Shown one piece after another: positions 46,014 to 54,792 of a DNA stretch of 64,000 nt. The notes under the pieces were generated by a model that was not told the origin of the DNA, searched no databases, and worked only from the letters and a program-made list of their open reading frames with translations. The DNA is from Agrobacterium tumefaciens (GTDB lineage: Bacteria; Pseudomonadota; Alphaproteobacteria; Rhizobiales; Rhizobiaceae): positions 248,001-312,000 of the forward strand of contig NZ_WJOK01000002.1 in assembly GCF_009649785.1 (NCBI RefSeq), in the 5' to 3' direction. A program made the translations under genes and the position numbers. The first letter of the stretch is position 1; every line of letters begins with the position of its first letter.

Positions 46014-47030
46014 ATGACGAAATTTGCCAAACTTGCCCTGCTTGCCAGCACGGTCACTTTTGCAGCGGGATCAGTCAGCGCTGCTGAACTGAACATCTAC
46101 ACCACGAGAGAGCCGGCCCTGATCCAGCCCCTGCTGGAATCCTTCACGGCCTCCAGCGGTGTCAAGGTCAACACCGTATTCCTCAAGGATGGCCTTGCAG
46201 AGCGCGTTCTGAGCGAGGGTGCAAGCTCACCTGCCGACGTGCTGATGACGGTGGATGCCGGCAATCTCGTCGATCTCGCGGAAAAGGGTGTTACTCAGCC
46301 GGTTGAATCCGAAACCCTGAACAAGGCTATTCCGGCGGAACTTCGCGACGCCAAGGGCCACTGGTTCGCACTTTCCATGCGTGCCCGCGTTCTCTATGCG
46401 GCGAAGGATCTCGACCTTGCCTCCTTCAACTATGAAGACTTGGCAGATGCGAAGTGGAAGGGCAAGATCTGCATTCGCGCTGGCCAGCATCCCTATAATA
46501 CGGCTCTCTTTGCCGACTACATCGCTCACTATGGCGCAGCGGACACCGAAAAGTGGCTTGCCGGCGTCAAGGAAAACCTGGCCCGCAAGGCAGGCGGCGG
46601 CGACCGTGACGTTGCCAAGGATATCCTCGGCGGCATTTGCGATATCGGCATCGCCAACTCCTATTATGTCGGCCTGATGCGCTCGGGCAAGGGTGGCGAG
46701 GAGCAGGTGAAATGGGGCGACGCGATCAAGGTCGTTCTGCCGACGTTCAAGAATGGTGGCACGCAGGTCAACATCAGCGGTGCGGCTGTTGCCAAGAGCG
46801 CTCCGAACAAGGCCGAAGCCGTCAAGCTTCTGGAATACCTTGTTTCGGACGAAGCCCAGAAGATTTATGCCGAAGCCAACTTCGAATATCCGGTCAGGCA
46901 GGGCGCAGCACTCAACGACATTGTTGCCTCCTTCGGCACCCTGAAGGTTGACAACAAGTCGCTGACGGAGATCGTCTCTCATCGCAAACAGGCGAGCGAG
47001 CTGGTCGACAAGGTCGGTTTCGACCAGTAA
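46014..47030 (+). CDS. fbpA: Ferric iron ABC transporter substrate-binding protein
   Basis: Periplasmic iron-binding protein, 338 residues. The signal peptide (KLALLASTVTFAAGSVSAA) is followed by ELNIYTTREPALIQPLLESF, and the tyrosine pair expected to bind Fe(3+) is in GIANSYYVGLMRS. A start at the ATG 46014 has AGGGAGA upstream. fbpB follows after 72 bases. The family includes FbpA, AfuA and FutA. Confidence 0.92.
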   Translation: MTKFAKLALLASTVTFAAGSVSAAELNIYTTREPALIQPLLESFTASSGVKVNTVFLKDGLAERVLSEGASSPADVLMTVDAGNLVDLAEKGVTQPVESETLNKAIPAELRDAKGHWFALSMRARVLYAAKDLDLASFNYEDLADAKWKGKICIRAGQHPYNTALFADYIAHYGAADTEKWLAGVKENLARKAGGGDRDVAKDILGGICDIGIANSYYVGLMRSGKGGEEQVKWGDAIKVVLPTFKNGGTQVNISGAAVAKSAPNKAEAVKLLEYLVSDEAQKIYAEANFEYPVRQGAALNDIVASFGTLKVDNKSLTEIVSHRKQASELVDKVGFDQ

Positions 47031-47102
47031 AGGCCAATTGGCGACAACAAGTTGGAAGGCGTTCGCATCCGCGGGCGCCTTCCCTGTATTTTCAAGAAGC
47101 TC

Positions 47103-48779
47103 ATGAATCCAGACGCCGTCCAGCCATTGATGCCCCGCGCAAGACCAAGGTTTTCATCCTCCTTCTGGTGGCTGAGCCTGTCTCTGGCAGCGGTCTGTGG
47201 CGCCATGCTGCCGGTTCTGGCACTCGTCTCGCAGGCGGTGCAGGGGTCTGATGGCCTTTGGTTCCATCTCGGTTCCAGCGTGATTTTGACGGCTTTGCCG
47301 GATACCGCCGTTCTGATGCTCGGCGTCGGGTTGCTGGCCGGTGTTATCGGCACATTTGCCGCCTGGCTGGTTACGGCCTATGATTTTCCCGGCCGCAAAA
47401 TACTGGAATGGGCGCTGCTGCTGCCGCTCGCCATGCCCACCTATATCGTCGCTTACGCCTATCTCGATATCCTGCATCCGATCGGGCCGGTGCAGGGGGC
47501 GATCCGCTGGCTGCTGGGCTATTCCAGCCCGCGTGAATTCCGCCTGCCGGACATAAGGTCCATGACGGGCTGCATCATCCTGCTCGGTTTCGTGCTGTTT
47601 CCCTATGTCTATATTCCCGTGCGCGCCATGTTCCTCACGCAGGCGGGCAACCTGCTTGAAGCGGCACGCACGCTTGGCGTTTCCAGACGCGCGGCTTTCT
47701 TCAAGGTTGCGGTGCCTTTGGCGCGCCCGGCCGTCGCGGTCGGCATCAGCCTTGCCCTGATGGAAGCGCTGAACGATATCGGCGCATCGGAATTCCTTGG
47801 TGTCCGAACACTCACCGTTTCGGTCTATACCACATGGGTCACGAAATCCGACCTGCCCGGTGCGGCGCAGATCGCGCTTTCCATGTTATTCATCGTGGTT
47901 GCCCTCGTGGCATTTGAACGATGGGCGCGGCGCAAGCAGCGTTATACCGTGTCGGCGCAGAAAAGCAGGGAACTGGAGCCTGTGCGTCTCACCGGTCTTA
48001 AAGCTTGCGGTGCCTTTGCGCTCGGCAGCCTGCCGGTTCTGATCGGCTTCGTGGCGCCGGCAAGCTATCTCGTCACCGAGGCATGGAAGCGTTTCCGGTT
48101 CAGCGGACTGTCGTCCCGTTTTGCCGATGAGGCTCTGAATACCATCCTCTTTGCCGGACTGGCGACGGCGATCACCCTCGTCCTCGGCCTTGCGGTCGCT
48201 TACGCGATGCGCCTTGCTCCGGGACGCCTCTCGCTCTGGTCCTACCGGCTTTCCACGGTAGGTTACGCGGCCCCCGGCACGGTCATCGCCATAGGTGTGC
48301 TGATTGCGCTTGGCGGCTTCGACCGGTTTGTCGACCAGACCATGCGCGACTGGTTCGGCATATCCACCGGCCTCATTTTCATCGGCAGCGGTGCGGCCCT
48401 GATTTACGCCTATTCGGCGCGGTTCCTCACCATTGCGGCTGGCGGCGTCGATGCCGGCCTGAGTCGTATCCCGCAATCCTTCGATCACGCCTCGCGAACA
48501 CTGGGACGATCCGCAACACAGACATTCAGACAGATCCATCTGCCGCTTTCAAAGGCATCGCTGGCCGCCGCCGCCTTGCTGATCTTCGTCGATTGCGTCA
48601 AGGAACTTCCCGCCACACTCCTGTTACGGCCGCTGAATTTCGAGACTTTCGCGACCCATCTTTACGGTGAGGCGGCGCGTGGCACCTATGAGGAAGCGTC
48701 GATTGCGGCACTGGCGATTGTCGTCGTCGGCATCCTGCCGGTCATGCAGCTTGCAAGGATCGGGCGGCGCAAGAGCTGA
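47103..48779 (+). CDS. fbpB: Ferric iron ABC transporter permease (fused two-domain)
   Basis: Inner-membrane permease of 558 residues with about twelve helices and two MetI-type halves. Each half has an EAA loop: AARTLGVSRRAAFFKVAVPLAR near residue 188 and ASRTLGRSATQTFRQIHLPL near residue 463. This fused layout is normal for FbpB/CysTW-type iron importers. I start at the ATG at 47103, with AAGAAG just upstream; a start at 47052 is also open. A short TonB receptor promoter region follows. Confidence 0.9.
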   Translation: MNPDAVQPLMPRARPRFSSSFWWLSLSLAAVCGAMLPVLALVSQAVQGSDGLWFHLGSSVILTALPDTAVLMLGVGLLAGVIGTFAAWLVTAYDFPGRKILEWALLLPLAMPTYIVAYAYLDILHPIGPVQGAIRWLLGYSSPREFRLPDIRSMTGCIILLGFVLFPYVYIPVRAMFLTQAGNLLEAARTLGVSRRAAFFKVAVPLARPAVAVGISLALMEALNDIGASEFLGVRTLTVSVYTTWVTKSDLPGAAQIALSMLFIVVALVAFERWARRKQRYTVSAQKSRELEPVRLTGLKACGAFALGSLPVLIGFVAPASYLVTEAWKRFRFSGLSSRFADEALNTILFAGLATAITLVLGLAVAYAMRLAPGRLSLWSYRLSTVGYAAPGTVIAIGVLIALGGFDRFVDQTMRDWFGISTGLIFIGSGAALIYAYSARFLTIAAGGVDAGLSRIPQSFDHASRTLGRSATQTFRQIHLPLSKASLAAAALLIFVDCVKELPATLLLRPLNFETFATHLYGEAARGTYEEASIAALAIVVVGILPVMQLARIGRRKS

Positions 48780-48871
48780 CGCCTGCACCATAAATGACAG
48801 GCGCAAAACTGTGCGAGAAGCCAATAAGCTTCAAATCTCCCCAGAAAACGACAAGCATCCGGCCTTAATCC

Positions 48872-48886
48872 TGATGTAAATACTCA
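48872..48886 (+). promoter_or_regulatory. Iron-responsive (RirA-type) box before the TonB receptor gene
   Basis: TGATGTAAATACTCA fits TGA-N9-TCA, 65 bases before the receptor start. The preceding TTAATCCTGAT also occurs just before the fbpC box. Confidence 0.65.
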
Positions 48887-48951
48887 GCTTAATTGAGGTG
48901 CTGCGGCCTGCCGTATATAAACGTCGGCCGTGATCTGTTTCGGGGCATATC

Positions 48952-51141
48952 TTGAAAAATTTGCATGAGATGTTTTTGGGCCGCCTGGCTTTGGGAACGG
49001 CTGCCATTGTTTTGATGGCGCCATTGGTAGGTCACGCACAGCAGACGACCGTCCTGCGTGAGATTACCGTCGAGGGGCAGGGCGCGGAAAACGCCACTGG
49101 TCCGGTCCGGGGGTACGTTGCGAAGAAAAGCGCGACGGGTTCGAAAACTGAGACGGAAACGAAGGACATTCCTCAGTCCGTATCGGTCGTCGGCCGCAAG
49201 GAAATGGATGACCGCGGTGTCGTGACCAAGATCGACGAGGTACTGCGCTACACGCCCGGCGTAACGGCGGAACCTTTCGGCACCGATCCGGATACGGACT
49301 GGTTTTACATTCGCGGTTTCCAGGCAACCCAGACCGGCGTGTTTCTGGATGGGCTGAACCTGTTCAGCTACGGTTTCGGCGGTTTCCAGATGGATGCCTA
49401 TGGTTTGGAGCGGGTGGAGGTGCTGAAGGGACCGGCTTCGGTGCTCTACGGCGGCGCCAATCCCGGCGGCATCGTGCAGATGGTTCGCAAGCGCCCGCAG
49501 GATGAGCCGGTCCGCGAAACGGAAATCGGCATCAACAATTTCGGCAATGCTTTCTTCGGTTTCGATCTCGGCGACAAGATCGATGGTGAGGGTGTGTGGA
49601 AATACCGCGTCACTGGCAAGGTCTCGGGCGGCGATAATTACACCGACTACTCCGAGGATCTGCGTGGCTTCATCATGCCGCAGATCACCTTCGAGCCGGA
49701 TGCTCAGACCAGTGCCACGCTCTACGGCTATTTCTCGGCGCTGGATCAGGTCCATGTCGGCAATGGCTTCCTGCCCTATGTAGGCACTGTGGTTGACGCA
49801 CCTTTCGGCAAGCTCGACCGCAAGGCCTTTTATGGCGAGCCTGATATCGACAATGGTCGCGTCTACCAGTCCATGGTGGGTTACGAAGTCAGCCACGAAT
49901 TCGACAATGGCTGGAAGATCAGCCAGAACGCACGCTACGGCCACCTCTACAAGCATGAAACCGGACCCTATGCGGGCGGCTGGGCCAATACTGACGCCAA
50001 TGGCCAGCCAATCCTCGATGCCACCACCAATGACTATATGCTGACCCGCTTTGGTTATGACGGCCTGTCGAAGGTCGACAGTTTCGGCGTCGACAACCGC
50101 GTCGAAGGCCAGTTCGATACCGGTGCTGTCAGCCATTCGCTGCTCTTCGGTCTCGATTATAAATACTACAAGCTGGATCAGGTGCAGGCGTGCTGCGGAT
50201 CGAATGCGATCGGTGCGCTCAAACCGGTCTATGGTTCGACGCAGGGAACGAATTTCGTCTACGCCAATAACGTCGTGACGCAGCAGCAGATCGGCATCTA
50301 TGCACAGGATCAGCTGCGTTTCGGCGATGGCTGGCTGGTAACGCTGAACGGGCGCTACGATTACGTCGATACCGAACTGAACAACAGGCTGCCAGCGGGT
50401 GTGTCTCGCCGCTCAAATGACGATGCGCTGAGCGGTCGCGCCGGTCTTGCCTATGAATTCGACAATGGCCTGACGCCCTATGTCTCGGCGGCCACCTTCT
50501 TCAATCCGCTCATCGATACACTTGCGGATGGCAGCTCCGCCGTACCCGAGGAAGGACATCAGTTCGAGGCCGGTATCAAATACGAGCCGACCTTCTTCGA
50601 TGGCAGCATCACCGCCTCTGTCTTCAAGCTTGTGAAGGACAACGCCATCGTTTCCTATACCGCCGGCGGCGTAACGACGAGCGGCCAGTTCGGACAGGTG
50701 GAGTCCACCGGCTTTGAGCTGGAGGCGAAGGCCAATCTCACCGACAACTGGAAAACCATCGCCTCCTATTCCTATACCGATCTCGATATCACCAAGGACG
50801 CCAATCCTAACCTGATCGGCAAATCGCCGTGGATCGTGCCTGCTCACACCGCGTCGCTTTGGGTGGATTACGCCTTCACCGATGATACGTTTGAAGGCCT
50901 CAGCATTGGCGGCGGCGTGCGTTATCAGGGCAAGTCCTGGGCAGATGCGGCAAACACGCTGCGTGTTCCGGATGCTGCGGTCTTCGATGCCGCGATCCGC
51001 TACGAGAAGAACGACTGGACGGCATCCGTCAACGTTGCGAATGTCTTCGACAAGGAATACGTCAAGAGTTGCGCCGGCGTCTCGGTTTGCGGCTGGGGTG
51101 ACAGCCGCACCATCACCTTCAAGCTTTCCAAGAAGTGGTAA
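48952..51141 (+). CDS. TonB-dependent siderophore receptor
   Basis: Outer-membrane barrel of 729 residues for a ferric siderophore. The signal peptide RLALGTAAIVLMAPLVGHAQ is followed by a TonB-box-like LREITVEG. Plug hallmarks are IPQSVSVVGRKEMDD, YIRGFQATQTGVFLDGL and VEVLKGPASVLYGGANPGG. The chain ends in FKLSKKW, with the final aromatic residue typical of outer-membrane barrels. The pattern is that of hydroxamate-type (FhuE/FoxA-like) receptors. The start is a TTG at 48952, with GGGG seven bases before; an ATG at 48970 is the alternative. It has its own iron box, and an AraC regulator gene follows. Confidence 0.9.
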   Translation: MKNLHEMFLGRLALGTAAIVLMAPLVGHAQQTTVLREITVEGQGAENATGPVRGYVAKKSATGSKTETETKDIPQSVSVVGRKEMDDRGVVTKIDEVLRYTPGVTAEPFGTDPDTDWFYIRGFQATQTGVFLDGLNLFSYGFGGFQMDAYGLERVEVLKGPASVLYGGANPGGIVQMVRKRPQDEPVRETEIGINNFGNAFFGFDLGDKIDGEGVWKYRVTGKVSGGDNYTDYSEDLRGFIMPQITFEPDAQTSATLYGYFSALDQVHVGNGFLPYVGTVVDAPFGKLDRKAFYGEPDIDNGRVYQSMVGYEVSHEFDNGWKISQNARYGHLYKHETGPYAGGWANTDANGQPILDATTNDYMLTRFGYDGLSKVDSFGVDNRVEGQFDTGAVSHSLLFGLDYKYYKLDQVQACCGSNAIGALKPVYGSTQGTNFVYANNVVTQQQIGIYAQDQLRFGDGWLVTLNGRYDYVDTELNNRLPAGVSRRSNDDALSGRAGLAYEFDNGLTPYVSAATFFNPLIDTLADGSSAVPEEGHQFEAGIKYEPTFFDGSITASVFKLVKDNAIVSYTAGGVTTSGQFGQVESTGFELEAKANLTDNWKTIASYSYTDLDITKDANPNLIGKSPWIVPAHTASLWVDYAFTDDTFEGLSIGGGVRYQGKSWADAANTLRVPDAAVFDAAIRYEKNDWTASVNVANVFDKEYVKSCAGVSVCGWGDSRTITFKLSKKW

Positions 51142-51186
51142 CGGGTAGCTGGCAGTTGCGGGGAAAATAGTTTGCCCCTATAAATA

Positions 51187-51201
51187 TGAATAATCTTATC
51201 A
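51187..51201 (+). promoter_or_regulatory. Iron-responsive (RirA-type) box before the AraC regulator gene
   Basis: TGAATAATCTTATCA fits TGA-N9-TCA, 42 bases before the regulator start. Fourth such box in 6.5 kb. Confidence 0.6.
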
Positions 51202-51243
51202 TGTTTATAGGGGCGCCTTTGCGCCTTGCGGGATCGAGAGGCC

Positions 51244-52125
51244 ATGGCTTTCCGCGTTCGGATGGAAAATGAGATCGAGGGCTTTGCCGTCATCGGCGGC
51301 CCACGCTCGCGGGTGTGGAACGGCATCGTCGCCGATCTCTGGGACGTGCGTTGCGCATCGAAGGCGGGTGGCCGCTATGTCGGCAAGGACCCGCGTTTCG
51401 TTTTCCTGCTTGATATGGATGGGACGGATGATGGGCGGTTCATGATGAATCGTAGCCGCCGCGACAATTACGCGTCATCCGAAGCGAACCGCATTTCCTT
51501 CGTACCGGCCGACCTGGACGTACATGCGGAACTCAGCAATGTTTCCTTCGTGCGCCATCTCGATCTGCACTTCGATGCGGGATTGCTGGGGGCGCGGCTG
51601 GTGCAGGGGTTCGATCCGCACGGGTTGCTCGATCCGCACCTGATGTTCGAGGATGAGCGCCTGCTGGTGCTTGCGCGGCTGATCGCCGCAGAATGTGATA
51701 ATCCAGACCCTTTGCACGATCTATACGGCGAAAGCCTCGTGCTGGCGCTATTGACGGATTTCCTCAAGGTGAAGCGGGAGCCGGTCAAAAAACGCAGCAA
51801 GCTGGCCTCCTGGCAGTTGAGGGCGGCGACCGATTACATTCGCGAACATTGCCTGCGGTCGATAAGGCTGGAGGAACTGGCAGAACTCACCAACCTGTCG
51901 CAATCCCATTTCAGCCACGCCTTCAAGGCGTCGACAGGCGTACCGCCGCATCAATGGCAGATGCAGGCGCGTATCGATCGGGTCAAGGACCTGATGATGC
52001 GAACCGACATGGCGCTGACCGACATCGCCATCGCAGCCGGGTTTTCGGATCAGGCGCATTTTTCCCGCGTCTTCCGTAAAATGGTCGGCGTTTCTCCTTC
52101 CGTCTGGCAAAAAATCCGCCAATAG
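51244..52125 (+). CDS. AraC-family transcription regulator
   Basis: Regulator of 293 residues. The C-terminal DNA-binding part has two helix-turn-helix units: RLEELAELTNLSQSHFSHAF and LTDIAIAAGFSDQAHFSRVF, followed by GVSPSVWQKIR. The N-terminal 180 residues are an unassigned sensor domain. I use the ATG at 51244, with GAGAGG upstream. Its position after a siderophore receptor suggests that it activates uptake when the siderophore is present, as PchR or AlcR do. It has an iron box of its own. Confidence 0.88.
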   Translation: MAFRVRMENEIEGFAVIGGPRSRVWNGIVADLWDVRCASKAGGRYVGKDPRFVFLLDMDGTDDGRFMMNRSRRDNYASSEANRISFVPADLDVHAELSNVSFVRHLDLHFDAGLLGARLVQGFDPHGLLDPHLMFEDERLLVLARLIAAECDNPDPLHDLYGESLVLALLTDFLKVKREPVKKRSKLASWQLRAATDYIREHCLRSIRLEELAELTNLSQSHFSHAFKASTGVPPHQWQMQARIDRVKDLMMRTDMALTDIAIAAGFSDQAHFSRVFRKMVGVSPSVWQKIRQ

Positions 52126-52252
52126 GGCTTTTTCCGCGCCTCCTGATCCGCGTCTTCAGTCCGCAGCGCGCGAAAAGCTTCGGAACGAATTTCCGGTGGA
52201 GGGGTTTACCAAGTGTAATACTCACGAGGAAAATCCAAGGAGGAAAGACGTT

Positions 52253-52645
52253 ATGTTGCATCAAGAACCCCGTGCCGGGCAGGACCCTTACGTCAAAGAC
52301 ACACCGAGCCTGATCGCCAGCGACAAGGTTGAAGGCACGCGCGTCTATGGCGCCGATGGCAAGCATATCGGCTCGATCCAGCGGATCATTCTGGAAAAAC
52401 GCGGCGGCCGTGTCGCCTACGCGGTATTGAGCTTCGGTGGCTTTTTCGGAATCGGCGACGACTATTATCCGCTGCCGTGGGAAAAGCTCCATTATGACGA
52501 AGAGCTTGATGGCTATCGCATCGATCTTACCAAAGAGCAGATCGAAAATGCGCCTCACTTCGCCAACCTGGACGATGATGACCTGCTGCATGCGCGAGAC
52601 CGCAAGGTTTACGACTACTACGGCGTCGCACCTTACTGGATGTAG
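52253..52645 (+). CDS. PRC-barrel domain protein
   Basis: Protein of 130 residues with a PRC-barrel: SLIASDKVEGTRVYGADGKH followed by IGSIQRIILEKRGGRVAYAV and LSFGGFFGIGDDYYPLPW. Strong ribosome site AAGGAGG seven bases before the ATG. The family is common in rhizobia, often stress-induced, and binds RNA or protein in some cases. No partner is named by the neighbourhood. A bidirectional terminator follows. Confidence 0.88.
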   Translation: MLHQEPRAGQDPYVKDTPSLIASDKVEGTRVYGADGKHIGSIQRIILEKRGGRVAYAVLSFGGFFGIGDDYYPLPWEKLHYDEELDGYRIDLTKEQIENAPHFANLDDDDLLHARDRKVYDYYGVAPYWM

Positions 52646-52670
52646 ATCGAACGAAATATGGCAAGCATGA

Positions 52671-52696
52671 AAATGGCCCCTTTCGAGGGGCCATTT
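52671..52696. terminator. Bidirectional terminator, PRC-barrel gene / DUF982 gene
   Basis: AAATGGCCCC / GGGGCCATTT perfect 10-bp stem with a six-base loop, between convergent genes. Confidence 0.75.
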
Positions 52697-52711
52697 GTCG
52701 TCTGAATATGG

Positions 52712-52954
52712 TCAGTGCGGATTTTTCTGCATCTCGGAAACCGCATCGGTAAAGCACTTTCGCGCTTCCTCCGGCGATTTGCGTCCATCAAGCGCAGCGC
52801 GGCAGGCGCTTCTGGCTCTCACGAAACTCAATCCGCGAATTTTGGGCCAGCCTTCCGTCAATAACATCAGTGCCTCGAACGGGCCGGCGATAACGCTTTT
52901 GCCCTTCGCCTCGAGATTGACCTCGACAGGCTCTGTCCATCTCTCGTTCTTCAT
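52712..52954 (-). CDS. DUF982 family protein
   Basis: Cytosolic protein of 80 residues with the DUF982 pattern: VEVNLEAKGKSVIAGPFEAL followed by MLLTEGWPKIRGLSFVRARS and ACRAALDGRKSPEEARKCF. The family is largely limited to Rhizobiales and often present in many copies. GGGAGG precedes the ATG at 52952-52954 by eight bases. No function is known. Confidence 0.88.
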   Translation of the reverse strand: MKNERWTEPVEVNLEAKGKSVIAGPFEALMLLTEGWPKIRGLSFVRARSACRAALDGRKSPEEARKCFTDAVSEMQKNPH

Positions 52955-53073
52955 CGTGCACCTCCCAGAGCAACGCGATCCCGAAATACACCCGACAGCA
53001 AAGCAACCCATGAACGCAGCCGTGTGTTACCGCTGATTAGAATAAGCGCAAGCGATCGAATTGACAACGGTGA

Positions 53074-53148
53074 TCAACGAAAGCCGAAAAACGAAAGAAT
53101 CGCCAGAACGATGACGACGAGGCCCACGATGTAGATGATCTGGTTCAT
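53074..53148 (-). CDS. Small hydrophobic membrane peptide
   Basis: A peptide of 24 residues, starting MNQIIYIVGLVVIVLAILSF and ending FGFR. It is one continuous hydrophobic helix, short enough to be missed by length-limited gene finders. AAGGAG lies seven bases before the ATG, good enough to be real. It is in a group of small envelope and stress genes (PRC-barrel, DUF982, Pmp3). Similar peptides occur in other rhizobia. No function is known. Confidence 0.65.
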   Translation of the reverse strand: MNQIIYIVGLVVIVLAILSFFGFR

Positions 53149-53281
53149 GATTTTCTCCTTAGCTGGTGTCATCACCATAACGTGAGGGAGAAGATGAGGT
53201 TCCAGTCGGAATTACGAATTTAATCACGCACTAAAATATTGTGCGCATCTGATGGTTGTCCCGTCATATGCCGCGCAAATC

Positions 53282-53440
53282 TCATTTGCGCAGGATCACC
53301 CAGATCGCGTGAATGATGCCGGGAATGTAACCGCAAAGCGTGAGCAGGATATTCAACCAGAAATGCAGGCCTAGTCCGACCTGGAGAAACACGCCAACCG
53401 GCGGAAGAATGATGGCGATAAGAATACGAAGGACATCCAC
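53282..53440 (-). CDS. YqaE/Pmp3-family small membrane protein
   Basis: About 52 residues with two hydrophobic helices: VLRILIAIILPPVGVFLQVG and LNILLTLCGYIPGIIHAIWV, the unmistakable Pmp3/YqaE (UPF0057) sequence. Members in yeast and plants alter membrane potential under salt stress; bacterial roles are less clear. I use a GTG at 53438-53440; a TTG at 53477-53479 would add 13 polar residues and has no ribosome site. Confidence 0.87.
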   Translation of the reverse strand: MDVLRILIAIILPPVGVFLQVGLGLHFWLNILLTLCGYIPGIIHAIWVILRK

Positions 53441-53608
53441 GATGGCAGGCTTTCCATTTGATTGCGACTTGCTGCTCAACGTGCGGAGGCCCGTTTGGTT
53501 TCAAAGGTTTTATGATTGCAGCAGCAGCGCCAAATGACGATTTCCGCCAGTGGACAACGCCGCGCCAAAGGCAACTAAGTGTCGGAAATGAATTTTTTTA
53601 GGAAGAAA

Positions 53609-53684
53609 TGGTGCCGCTTACGTGACTCGAACACGTGACCCCGTCATTACGAATGACGTGCTCTACCAACTGAGCTAAAGCGGC
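53609..53684 (-). tRNA. tRNA-Thr (anticodon CGT)
   Basis: 76 bases on the minus strand, with encoded CCA. Acceptor GCCGCTT pairs with AAGCGGC; D-arm AGCTCAGTTGGTAGAGC; anticodon loop TTCGTAA giving anticodon CGT; T-arm with GTTCGAGTC. It reads ACG codons. The 3' end shows no attachment-site duplicate within the window. Confidence 0.96.
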
Positions 53685-53816
53685 CCGATTGTGACCCGTT
53701 TGTTACGGATCAGCTTCATGGCGGGCTGATACAGGCAATGCTGACGGATTTCAAGCCTTGAATGCGCGGGTTTCGAAAAATCCGAAAAAAAGCCTGCCCG
53801 TTGTTTATAGGTGGCC

Positions 53817-54779
53817 TCAGCCTCTCGCGCAGATGCGCTGTCTGGCTGCCTCATACTCGCGTGCCAGCCGATCGACGAGGTCAGCCACCGGCTCCACCAC
53901 CTTGACCGCTCCGATGCCTTGTCCGGCGCCCCAGATATCCTTCCAGGCCTTTGCGCCGCCGGTGGCGGTTTCGAAGTCCATCTTGGAAGGATCCGCTTCG
54001 GGCAGGTTGTCGGGGTCCATGCCTGAGGCGACGATCGAGCTTTTCAGGTAGTTGCCGTGTACGCCCGTGAAATAGTTCGAATAAACGATGTCCTTGGCCT
54101 GTGCCTCCACGATCGCCTGCTTGTAAGCGTCGGAGGCCCGGGCTTCCTGCGTCGCGATGAAGGGGGAGCCTATATAGGCCATATCCGCGCCCATGGCCTG
54201 CGCCGCAAGGATGGAGCCGCCATTGGCGATGGCGCCAGCCAGCAGCAGGGGGCCATCAAACCATTCGCGGATTTCCTGAACCAGGGCGAAGGGCGAAAGC
54301 GTGCCCGCATGTCCGCCGGCACCCGTTGCCACTGCAATCAGCCCGTCCGCGCCCTTGCGGATGGCGGAGCGGGCGTGGCGATCGTTGATGACATCATGCA
54401 GCACGATACCGCCATAGGAATGCACGGCCGCATTGACTTCCGGTACTGCACCAAGCGAGGAAATCACCACCGGCACCTTGTATTTGACGCAAAGGCCGAG
54501 ATCGTGTTCCAGCCGCCGGTTGGACATATGTACGATCTGGTTGACGGCGAAAGGAGCAGCCGGGCGCTCGGGGTTAGCCTTGTTGTGGGCGGCCAGATCC
54601 TCGGTGATCATTGCCAGCCATTCGTCCAGCTGGCTTTCGGGCCGCGCATTCAGCGCCGGGAAAGCGCCGATGACACCCGCCTTGCATTGCGCCAGCGTCA
54701 ATTGCGGATGCGAAATAATGAATAGCGGTGACGCTATGACCGGAAGACGCAGATTGTCTTTCAGCACGGACGGCAGCAT
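53817..54779 (-). CDS. Nitronate monooxygenase family protein
   Basis: FMN-dependent oxygenase of 320 residues that oxidises alkyl nitronates. The FMN/active-site blocks are GADGLIAVATGAGGHAGTLS (His in GGHAG), LLLAGAIANGGSILAAQAMG and AYIGSPFIATQEA. GGAGGAGAC precedes the ATG at 54777-54779. Directly upstream is a TTACGTTTACG element shared with the fadD promoter, suggesting control with acyl metabolism. Some family members are actually enoyl-ACP reductases (FabK-like), which cannot be excluded from sequence alone. Confidence 0.87.
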   Translation of the reverse strand: MLPSVLKDNLRLPVIASPLFIISHPQLTLAQCKAGVIGAFPALNARPESQLDEWLAMITEDLAAHNKANPERPAAPFAVNQIVHMSNRRLEHDLGLCVKYKVPVVISSLGAVPEVNAAVHSYGGIVLHDVINDRHARSAIRKGADGLIAVATGAGGHAGTLSPFALVQEIREWFDGPLLLAGAIANGGSILAAQAMGADMAYIGSPFIATQEARASDAYKQAIVEAQAKDIVYSNYFTGVHGNYLKSSIVASGMDPDNLPEADPSKMDFETATGGAKAWKDIWGAGQGIGAVKVVEPVADLVDRLAREYEAARQRICARG

Positions 54780-54792
54780 GTCTCCTCCCACG

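Noticed and set aside
53609..53684. tRNA-Thr as an integration site
   Set aside because: No integrase, no direct repeat of the tRNA 3' end and no change of gene content on either side within the window.
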